Assembly (NCBI GenBank): GCA_010015655.1
Contig: ML976656.1
Span: 675,386 to 739,385 of the forward strand
Direction: 5' to 3'
DNA: 64,000 bases
Source of the DNA: Bimuria novae-zelandiae CBS 107.79
Lineage: Eukaryota > Ascomycota > Dothideomycetes > Pleosporales > Didymosphaeriaceae
Positions 55,201 through 64,000 of the stretch are shown here, in pieces. Under the pieces are notes generated by a model. The model saw only the letters and a program-made list of their open reading frames with translations, did not search any database and had not been told where the DNA came from. Within the stretch, counting starts at the first letter, position 1. Each line of letters opens with the position of its first letter. The translations under genes were made by a program, and so were the position numbers.

Positions 55201-56719
55201 CTAATGAGCCGAGCGAACAAGGGCCATCCTACCTTTCCGATCCTTTTCGACGCGGATGACTTCTCGGCGAGGCTCGCGGCGCTCGATGATCTCAAAGTCG
55301 CCATCGCGCTCGTACTTGAGCATGCGTCGCTCTTCCTCCAGCGCGCGGATCTCTTCTTTGATCTCGCGCTCAGAACGCGTTTCTCGGTCTCTGTAGATCA
55401 CTCGTCGCTCCTCGGGCACGAGCACAGTCAGGGGCCCGCCGATGTGGTTGGACTCCTCGATTCTCTCCTCAAAGTGTTCGTGGTGATGGCGCGGGGGAGA
55501 TGCGCTGCGAACGGATTTCTCGTAGATGACTGTCCCGCCGTGGACAGAGGCTGGTGGTGGCGGCGGAGGCGGCGGAGCATAAGACATCGGAGGTGGAGGA
55601 GGAGGGGGTGCCATGGACATCGGGGGCGGAGGCGGAGGTGGGGCTTGCTCTATGACGGATCGTTGATCTTCGTACACATATGTCGTTTTGGCTAATAAGA
55701 CGTTAGCGAGCCGAAACAAACGCCGGCGAATGTACCTACTCTCTTTGTACTTCTCACTGACGCTGATGATCTCATCAATATGCTCCTTCTCCAGCGCTCG
55801 AGTGACGACAATGAAGTCCTCCTGTCGTTTGTTAGACAATTTTACCAAGCTAGTTGACGACTCCACTTGCCTCTTCTTCGTACGGGTACCCGAGCTCTGT
55901 CACAGCCTGGACTTTGCAAAGGCGCTTGGGCAGGCGCGTCTTGCCTTTCTTGCCCCAGTCCGCTCTCGCGAGTTTGATCTCTTCAAAGCTAGAAGTGGAG
56001 GAGCTGCGTGCAACGCTTCGTGCAACGCTTGGAGCCACGCTGCGTGAAGGGCTGCGTCGACGTCTGCTCTTCGCTCGGGTGACTTCGACTTCGCGATACT
56101 CCTCCACCCTGTCCGATCGCCGTGAAGGACGCTCTCGCTCAACAAATCGTTCCTCTTCGTACTCATCCTCATGATAACGCGGAGGTGAGCGACGGCGCTC
56201 CCGGATGGGCAGAGGAATAGGGACATTTGCCGGAGGACGCCATTCGTCCCTCTCCATGTCGCCATAGCGAGGAAGAGGCCGCCGATCGAACGTATCAAGA
56301 GACGACTGTCGGCGTATGTATCCAGGACGGGTGGGTCGTCTCGGCCTCTCCCTGTCAATGTGGATATCGATGTCACGATCTACGACGGACTTGCGGCGGT
56401 ACGGAGCCAATGCGCGGTTGGCGATTTCAGAGGGCGTGGGCTCTTCAAAGATGTCTTGTCGGCGGCGCCGGTCGAAGCGATCCTCTTCCCGGAAATGCTC
56501 GCGCTCCATCACACGTGGACCCCGGCGCTCATAGTCGATGTCGACGTCGCGACGGCCTCCCGGGAAGCGGTCGTGCTCGGAAAAGTGGAAGTCGTCCTTT
56601 GGTTCGCGACCACCACCGCGCCGGGCCATGCGCTCGAACCTGTCGCGGTCCCATCGCTCGCCGCCCCGTGGCGGCGGGTCGTCGTAGTGGTCCAGCGCTC
56701 CCGTCGAAGATCTATACAT
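55201..56719 (-). CDS. Arg-rich, polyproline DUF8035-like protein
   Basis: A 473-aa fungal protein of unknown function. The exons are 56719-55871, 55821-55740 and 55691-55201. The first intron (55822-55870) starts with GC rather than GT (GAG|GCAAGT...CAG), a rare but known class; the second (55692-55739) is GTAGGT...TAG and divisible by three. The N-terminal half is dominated by Arg/Asp/Glu/Tyr (RDRFERMARRGGGREP, RRRRSPSRS), as in RNA-associated or disordered proteins. The conserved block is TRLPKRLCKVQAVTELGYPY joined to EDFIVVTRALEKEHIDEIIS, the DUF8035-type segment. Three polyproline runs of 7-8 follow, and the end is a charged helix (EREIKEEIRALEEERRMLKY). The last residues may change if a further 3' intron exists. 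Confidence 0.78.
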
Positions 56720-57872
56720 GATGCCGGAGTGTGTGCAACTTCACAGGCGGTGTTGATGTCACTGAAGTCGGACAGAAGCGGGGTCAGCCGGGTGCTATCA
56801 AGAAGCAGTGCAACGCGCAAAGAGCAGTGAACAGACTGGTTTGCTCGGCGGCGTGGAAAAACACGACTATAGGATGCAAGCAAGAAGACGCCAGTGCAAT
56901 GTGACGGGCTTGTATCCTTATAGTCTTGTGCGTGCCGTTACCGCCAACTTTTGAGCGGATGCAACTGGGCTTCGTCATCGCCAGCCCTGCAGCTTGCAGA
57001 TGCACCCCTGACTTCAGCGTGCGCTACGACTGGCCGACGCTGTCTCAAATCCCGGCCCACCTAGCAGTTTTGTCGCAGATGCCATCTTAACTTCAGACGA
57101 GCGGGCTGCTTTGGGCATCCATTTGGGTAGAGATCGCAAATCGCGAACGCATACTGCCTCAGTTGGGCACTGTTCAGACGAGGCATATATGCGGTTCCGC
57201 GACTGCCAGGAAGTTCTCTGCGTTGGCCTTCACGGGCAAGGGCATCCCCGTTCACGAGCTGTTCCCAGAGGTGCTGCGGAGATGACGTCGGTGGCTGCAC
57301 TAAACTCTTTGGAGCAAGCGTTGTGTAACAGCATCACCATCACAATTGCTCGGCAGCTCAACACCACTTTCTTTTCTTTAGTGGCATGAGCAGTGCACAA
57401 GAGGGGCCACATCTGGTGGTCATTTTAATCAAGTTAAATGCCGGCAAAACGCAGAAGCGCTCTACTGACGGGTTTCATGGAGGCCTGGGTGCGACTTTCA
57501 AGATTGGCTTCCTCAATGTTTCGATCCGTGGTTCTGCAAGTGAAAGACCCCACACACATTTGCGTCTCGCAAGATGACTCTGCTTATGTGATCGATTTAA
57601 CATGGACCTTTCCCAACGCCTACGATGTTTATACTCGTTCTGTCTCGTACCAACACGTGAACATCGGTCGCAAACGCCGCGCTCTATGAAATTCGGCGCA
57701 CTCCGGTGTGCGCCTCACCGGTGAAGGTTTTAACGACCGTGGCGCAGTGAGCAGGGTTCACTGGCTGACTTGAATAGATCTCTAAACCGCATTTCTTTTG
57801 GAGAACCAGAGCTGACTCTCTTTCCCCTCAAAAATTGTTCAGTTCACGCTACTTTCTGTACGCACTCCTGAC
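56720..57872. other. intergenic region at the edge of the gene block
   Basis: Upstream of the DUF8035-like gene. Small frames at 57,386-57,689 (plus) have no domain. The first few hundred bases are the likely promoter. I see no other feature. Confidence 0.4.
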
Positions 57873-58280
57873 GTGACGATTATCGCAGTGGACACCCTGA
57901 CATTTGAGCTTGGTTCTGACAAGCCAAGCATCAAGATGGGAATCTGTGAATACTGTCGGCCGATCTTCTTTCAACGCGCAAGCAGGGTTCGGGCAGATGG
58001 TACAAGCTGTGAGGCTGTCACTCTCCAGTCGCCGCGCAGTCTGTTCCAGGACGAATTGACCTGTCGCCTCTGCGAGCTTTTTTAGAAAAGACCTTGATTA
58101 GTTTCGAAGGGAGAAATACGAAGGTTATGAGGTGTTTTTCGACCGTGAACCCAATGGCGAGCTTGAGGGTTGTGTACCCCCTGATATGTTATGCGTTCGT
58201 GTCGTGGAATGTGAACAGTATCAAGACCAAGACATCTTGCTCTCCATGCTAGAAGTTTACTGTAGGATGTTTACTGAGAT
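57873..58280 (+). pseudogene. possible HET-type gene fragment
   Basis: The frame from 57873 encodes GICEYCRPIFFQR and, 40 residues on, LTCRLCELF before a stop. The two CxxC-like pairs recall the N terminus of fungal HET (heterokaryon incompatibility) proteins. After the stop a shifted frame (to about 58,280) continues with KYEGYEVFFDREPNGELEGC and EQYQDQDILLSMLEVYCRM. No HET core motif is seen. It is likely a truncated relic between the last gene and the retrotransposon. The assignment is tentative. Confidence 0.3.
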
Positions 58281-58377
58281 TGGTGAGTCTCTGGCTTAGC
58301 CCTTTGTGAACCTAAGATGAGGCTGAAAAGTGATCGTCTGCCTCTTCTACGAAGGGTGAGCGCTGAGGGCGTATATA

Positions 58378-58455
58378 CCAGCAGTCAGGGGCCACCGTTC
58401 CTCCGGGAAGCTGAATACGCCAGCAATCAGGTGTCACCGCTTCTCCGGGAAGCTG
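58378..58455. repeat. two 36-bp direct repeats
   Basis: CCAGCARTCAGGKGYCACCG...CTCCGGGAAGCTG is present at 58378-58413 and again at 58420-58455, with a 42-bp period and five or so differences. Confidence 0.8.
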
Positions 58456-58574
58456 CATATGCCATATGAAACATAACCAATGAAGGAAAATGAGCCATCT
58501 GCAGGCTGGCAGCCTCACCGGAAGCTTCACCCATCACACCCTTTACTTACGTTATACGAAGTACTTACCTGATC

Positions 58575-58775
58575 TGTCACGGTTTATGGCTCCTACCCTG
58601 CGAGATAGTTGCTCCTACCATGATGTGGTTGCAACCTTCCTTCTACTTATCTAGGACTAGCGTTGTTTGTGCCTGCGCACATACCTTCTGTAGCTCCTAG
58701 ATAGTACAACCTCAGTTCAATCCAATAATCTTTTCCACTGCGTACTGTCCGCTCAGCGCTCTGCTCACCGCGACA
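58575..58775 (+). repeat. 5' LTR of the copia element
   Basis: 201 bp with TGTC...GACA ends. Unlike the interior from about 58,860 on, it has balanced composition and shows little RIP-type decay. The second LTR is not in the window, so the border is supported only by the ends and the adjoining primer-binding-like site. Confidence 0.6.
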
Positions 58776-60796
58776 GTTATGAGCCCGGATTGCACCCTAG
58801 ATTGTTCTCACCTGCTACTATAACGTTACCCTACTTACGAGTTGCACGTTACTATACTATGTTTTTTATAACGCACCTGTTACCGCGTTCTTTATAACGT
58901 ATCTATTTACTGCGTTTTTTATAACGTACATACTAAGATCTCTGCCTAAATCTATTAATATAGTTAATTATAGCCTCTATAATAGCTACTAAGTCCAACC
59001 CCGCTATAACGCGAGTTACTATTATTCTAAATATATTAAATAACTAGTTTACTTAGTTATTTATTTCCTAAAATATTACTAATTACTATAGTCTTTAGTA
59101 GTATATTAACTTTAACGTAGTAAAAAAGAATCTCCCTAAGCTATAAAAGCCTTATAAGCCTTAACTTACTAATTATAAACTTAAAGCTACTAGGCTCTCT
59201 TACCTATTTACTAATAATTAAGAATCCTATTAGTAAGAATACGATTAATAGGAACGCTATTATACTAAGTATTATACTTAAATAAAGGTACTAGCTAACT
59301 TAAATATAAATATTAGTAAAATAATTACTATACGCTATATACACCTAATTAAGAATTATAATACCCTATATAATTAATTAGTTACCCTTAAGAAGTTCCT
59401 TTATCCTATAAACGCGACACGCCGTTGTGAGCTAGCTAATAAATATAATACTTTTAAGACTACGCCACGAGCTATAAAGAAGATTAAGTAATAATTATTA
59501 AACTAAGTATATATTATAGCTTAAAGTAAGGCTATTAGCCTACCTAAACTAATAGTAATTAACTATAAGAGGACTTCCTTATTACTTATAAAATACTTAA
59601 TTAAAAGTATGCTACGTTCTACTTACGTAAGATCTTTAAGTATAAAGCGCAAGACACTATTACTAAGATCTTATCTTTAGAGACTTACGTCGCTAAGATA
59701 ACTACCTATCTACGCTATATAAAACCACACTTAATAGGTCTAGTAGTATCTGCTACTAAGCTAGGCATCGCTAAATAAGTTAATCTTAAATATAATAATA
59801 GCTAAGGTAGTAGTTGTAATCGAGACAAGCTATTTAAGAACTATATTTATAGGAAAAAGCACTAGTATACTAACTACTTTATTCTTAATACATAATACTT
59901 ATAACGTCTAAAGGACTATTAGCCTACTACTAAGACTATATAAAAGGTTAAAAAAGTATAAAAAGACCCTAAAATTAATAAGCGCATTAAGACTGCTCTA
60001 ACTAAATAAGTAGCTTAATAACTATAGAATACTAGATTACTATAAATTAATAATAGTAATCCTCTTGCTAAAGATAATAACACCTTTATAGCAGTTACTA
60101 GCCTATTATATATTAGTATTAATTAAGTTAATTCTTTTAAACTTAAATCACTCAAATCTCGATTAAATAACGTTTTAAACATGATTACGCTAGATACTAA
60201 TAATAAGCCTAAGGGAGAGCTTATAGTAATAGTTAAAAATAACACTAATAAGACTAAGCTTCTTAATTAATGGATCGTTGATCCAGGGTCGAACACCCAC
60301 GTTATTAATACAAAGTTATAGCATAGCTAGAAGAAGATAAATAATAATCTAAAGCGTTGCTACCTTTATACTAGTAATAGCTATATCCTTATTATAGCTT
60401 AGGGCACGATAAAACTCGTCGCTCGTACACTATATAAACTATAGACGCTAGAGCTAACGCACGTCGCGTACGTTAAAGGCTTTTTTATAAGCGTATTAGG
60501 ACTTGCTTGCTATTGTATAAAGTCTATTTACTTTAACTCTAGCTAAGATATCCTATATATACATTAGCTATCCTACGTTATCGCATAACTTAAGTATAAT
60601 AGAGGTTACTAGCTTATTAACGCAAAGCTATTATATTAACTACCTTTATTATTACTCTACTTAACGCTAAGTATGTTTAAAGTATTATATTACCCGTTGT
60701 ACGCATTAAAGCTAATTAATATTATTAATTAACGTGTTGCTTATTAAATATAGGGCTATCTAGGCTGGAAAGTAATTAACTAACTTAAATTAAACG

Positions 60797-61195
60797 TTTG
60801 TTACGAACTAGAAATAGGATGATAGGGGGATGGGCGCTTATAAGGACAGGCGACCGAGGAACGGGTTAACAAGTACGCTAAGGAGCTAACCTTAAGGTCA
60901 CGTGACTACTTAGTTGATTAGTGGTACTAAGCAACGAAGCAAGGCACGTGACTGCTTAGTTAATTAGTAGTACTGAGCAACGAAGCAAGGCACGTGACTG
61001 CTTAGTTAATTAGTGGTACTGAGCAACTAAGCACGCAAGTATATATATACAGGATGGTTTCCTTTGTTACGCCCCTTGTAGTTAACTTATATATCTTCTG
61101 TGCGAGTACGTTCTCCTATATAGACTAATAGTTATCTTACTTTATTATAAGATTAGATTATCCAGCCTCGCACTAAGTGTCGCATTAACTTGTAC
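60797..61195. mobile_element. LTR-like insertion with 46-bp tandem repeats
   Basis: The copia reading frame is interrupted between the pre-integrase block and integrase by about 400 bp of balanced sequence starting TGTTACGAACTAG. It contains three tandem units (60894-60940, 60941-60986, 60987-61032) with CACGTGACTGCTTAGTTAAT as core. A TATATATATA box lies near 61,040. It may be a solo LTR of another retrotransposon. I could not find a clear duplication and the right border is uncertain. Confidence 0.5.
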
Positions 61196-63810
61196 TATTA
61201 AATAATCTGTAAAGCACCATGATACCTTACCGCCCTAATCTAGATTAGAATAAGGTGTAAGAGCCTTATAACAACGTTGCTAGCGTTTAACTAATAGAAG
61301 ACTACCTTAATTATCTCTATTAAATATATATTAAAGCTTAAATAACTTATATTATCTTAAGACGCTTGGCTGAGAGCCGTGTATAATAATCATTTTATTA
61401 AATTATAATAGATCTTATCTATATTATTCTTATAAGAGAGGAGTGTATTAATAGTAGCAAGTACGCTTTATACTCTATAAATAAGTACTTAAAGTAGCAT
61501 AAAATTACTATAGTTAAGCAAAAGGATAAGCTAACTCTTATACACTAGTTTATAGCTTTAATTTATAAGATCTAGCGCGTGTATAACGCTAATATAGTTA
61601 CTATTTAATATAATAATAAGAAAGGATTTAGAAATAATCTTATTAATATAATAGAAGAACTAGACATGCTATATAAGCTAGCACTACCTAATATAAAAGA
61701 ACTAAATAGACTTATTAAACGCACTAGTAAAGTTTTAACGTAGCGAGCTTGCGCTATGCGTATACACGCCAATCTGCTAAAGAGTCTATTACATGAGCTG
61801 TATCGCACCGCCGCATATATCCTTAATCGCACGCCTACCGAAGCAATAGGCTGGAAGACACTGTACGAGGTAGTATAGGGACAAAAGCTACTTATTACTT
61901 ATATAAGGCCTATTAGCTATTGCGCCTACGTCTATAACTATAATCTAAAAGCTACTAATAAGCTTAAATCGCGTACTTTAATTAGCTACTTTATTAATTA
62001 CTAAGGTATTAATATCTTTCGCATCTAGCTATTTATAAAAAATACTATTATTATTATCCGCAACGTTATATTTAAGCCTACACTTTTTTTTAATAGAATA
62101 AATAGGTACGCGTCAGGATTAGTGCTTAAAAAAATAATTAAACTACTTAAATATTTAAAAGAATATTAATATAATAATAGTAGTATTAAAGATTTATTAA
62201 CTACTTATTAACGTCGCCGCCTAGCAAAGACCCCTATAACCTTAGCTTTAAGAGCTACAGGCTCCTAGGTAGGAGGTAAGCAGGTTAATAATATATTTAA
62301 ATTAGTATAGTAATAGCTACCTACTCTAAGACCTATAATGTCTACTACTATAAGCACTTAGACTCTTAAAAGTAATATAATACTTAAGAGCTATTACTAA
62401 TGCGGCAAAAGAGCTCTATAAAATATTAATCTAGATTTAACTAATATAAACTTAATACTTACTAGTAAACGTAGTTAAAAGCAGAAAGACCTTAATAACT
62501 TTATAATTTATATATACGCTATAGCGCTAGGAGCTACACCTCTTATTAACTATCTCTATACGTTTTTAACCAAGATTCTCTCTAGACCTACTATAAATAA
62601 GATACTAAGAATTTATTAGTCTTAGCTACTACCCTTACTAAAGATAGTAAAACAGCTTAATATATACATATTTAAAAATTAATTTTAATATGCTATAGAG
62701 GTTAAGTGGTAAGCTTTACGCGCTAAAGGAGTCTTTAGGAAGACTATAAAAATAAAGGCTACTATAGACGCTAAGGTGCTACTATTAATGTAAATATTTA
62801 TATATAAGATTAATAAAGAAGGATACCTCTTATAGTTTAAAGCTTAACTTATTATTTAAGGAGATCTTTAAGCTTTACTTAATAATACGTACGCTGCTAT
62901 ACTCGCGATTTATAACTTTTACGCTCTTATTATAATTACTAATTACTTTAGTCTAAAACTAAAGTAGTATAACGTCCCTACTACTTTCCTAAATACTAAG
63001 ATTAATTAAAAACTATATGCTAAAACACCTAAGGCATTTTACTATACTAAAGGTAAGATTATGCTAGTGCTCTGCGCCCTATACGGCCTAAAGGAGTTAC
63101 TAATCCTATAATATAATAAGCTACGTTAATAGCTTATTAAGCTAGGCCTAAAGCTAGTTAAAGGCTTTCCTTACTTATACACAAGCTACTAGCTTATCCT
63201 ATTTATCTACGTTAATAATATTATTATAGTATATTATTAGTCTAATGCCTATTACTATAGGTCTTTTAAGAAGAATCTAGTGGACCTATATAATATTAAA
63301 GCTATAGGAGATCTTACCTAGTTTTTTAGAATCTATATTATACGCGATTAAGCTCTATATAAGATATAGCTAATCTAAGACGCGTTTATTAATAAGGTAT
63401 ATACTTAATTTAGTATTAAAGTTATAAGTAAAGCTCTAGACGTCCTACTATTAGAAAACTAATTACTATAATTTACTAAAAAGATAGATACTACTTAAAT
63501 AAAGCTTTATTAGTAACTAGTTAGCTCCTTAGCATACATTGCTATTTAGGGAAGATCTAACGTTACTTAAACACACGTTGTCTTTGCCTACTACCTTACT
63601 AACCTAAGATAGTCTTATATCTTAAAAATTTATAAGACCTGGCGCTACCTACTTAGCACAAAAGCTTTTACTTTTAAAGCCTTTATAAGCGCGCAGGATA
63701 TAGCTAAGTATTTATTTAATAATTTAACGTACTATAATCCTCTTTTCTTTAGATCCTCTAACGCCTTATACGCTAATAAGCCTAAGACTTACTAAAGCTC
63801 TTAAGGCTAA

Positions 63811-64000
63811 CGTGTTCCACCAGCAAGCTGGCCACCCCACCAAGCTGGCCACCCCACCAAGACGCGTCCATCACATCAACTTTCTATCGCGATAATGCCG
63901 CAACCACGTCCTTTACAGTCTTCAAAAGAAGGCAGGATTAATCTAGCTATTGCCTCGTATAGATCTAATCCTTATCTATCTCTCCGCCGCCTTGCTACGT
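63811..64000 (+). mobile_element. 5' end of a pogo/Fot1-type transposon, cut by window end
   Basis: TA-rich copia sequence stops abruptly at about 63,811, and a balanced sequence begins GTGTTCCACCAGCAAGCTGG with an 18-bp direct repeat (AAGCTGGCCACCCCACC). A transposase start follows 80 bp later. The terminal repeat cannot be verified because the right end lies outside the window. Confidence 0.7.
63895..64000 (+). CDS. pogo/Fot1 transposase, N-terminal partial
   Basis: The ATG at 63895 opens MPQPRPLQSSKEGRINLAIA followed by SYRSNPYLSLRRLAT to the window end. This matches the N-terminal helix-turn-helix (psq/CENP-B type) of fungal pogo transposases, whose consensus is E-x-R-I-x-L-A-L-x-A-x-x-x-x-P-x-L-S-I-R-x-A-A. 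The gene continues beyond the window, so whether it is intact is unknown. Confidence 0.7.
   Translation, partial: MPQPRPLQSSKEGRINLAIASYRSNPYLSLRRLAT

Larger units (their letters stand above)
58575..63810 (+). mobile_element. Ty1/copia retrotransposon, RIP-mutated, 3' end not seen
   Basis: A 201-bp LTR (58575-58775) begins TGTC and ends GACA and is followed at once by a primer-binding-site-like GTTATGAGCCCGG. The interior is TA-rich but the pol order of copia is legible on the plus strand. There is a protease WIVDPGSNTHVINTK at about 60,270, then GYLGWKVIN (from GHLGWK, pre-integrase) at about 60,755. Integrase follows with HANLLKSLLHELYRTAAYIL and NRTPTEAIGWKTLYE at about 61,770-61,870. RT/RNase H remnants lie at 62,500-63,650. 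Stops are everywhere. The 3' LTR would lie past the pogo insertion at 63,811 or outside the window. Confidence 0.82.

Noticed and set aside
54567..55304. 245-codon minus-strand frame between arv1 and the DUF8035-like gene
   Set aside because: It overlaps the arv1 zinc-motif exon and the end of the neighbouring gene in the wrong frame; shadow frame.

Overview
The window comes from a filamentous ascomycete (Pezizomycotina, probably a dothideomycete). The evidence is short GT-AG introns of about 48-200 bp with CTAAC/CTGAC-like branch sites, fungal-specific gene families, and a two-speed base composition. GC-balanced gene blocks alternate abruptly with TA-rich, stop-riddled blocks that look like transposons mutated by repeat-induced point mutation (RIP). 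The class assignment is inference; RIP is inferred from C-to-T type changes, TA richness and in-frame stops.

Layout. 1-1,700 is RIP-type DNA with a tRNA relic. 1,817-4,205 is arg2 (N-acetylglutamate synthase). 4,206-20,810 is a transposon graveyard: a 405-bp MITE, a telomere-like tract, a pogo/Fot1 element with TA duplication next to a broken dioxygenase gene, a piggyBac-like element and its 493-bp deletion derivative, and a nest of Tc1/mariner relic > hAT (8-bp duplication GTTGTTCT) > intact un-mutated Tc1/mariner. The outer relic also carries a 776-bp, near-perfect giant palindrome. 21,229-36,360 is a gene block: FAD-linked oxidase, hypothetical protein, 46-aa zinc-ribbon protein, C2H2 transcription factor, MOB3/phocein, ZNG1-type GTPase, and the 3' half of a DOMON-cytochrome b561 gene. 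A 3.1-kb RIP-mutated hAT element (36,369-39,510, duplication ATCGAGTG) splits that last gene. 39,511-56,719 continues with its 5' half, then an amidase, a hypothetical protein, a UPF0303 protein, an SDR, a CoA-binding protein, a proline-rich protein, V-ATPase subunit e, ARV1 and a DUF8035-like protein. 57,873-58,280 is a doubtful HET-like relic. 58,575-63,810 is a RIP-mutated Ty1/copia retrotransposon, and 63,811 to the end is the start of another pogo element.

Housekeeping genes (arg2, zng1, vma9, arv1, mob3) are single-copy and unmutated. No secondary-metabolite cluster or operon-like module is visible. Two divergent pairs share promoters: mob3/zng1 (566 bp) and UPF0303/SDR (745 bp). The most unusual objects are the palindrome with the order A-B-A'-B', the hAT insertion that leaves an otherwise open DOMON-b561 gene in two pieces, and the piggyBac-like family with its own MITE. 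Splice sites are read by eye and checked for frame only.
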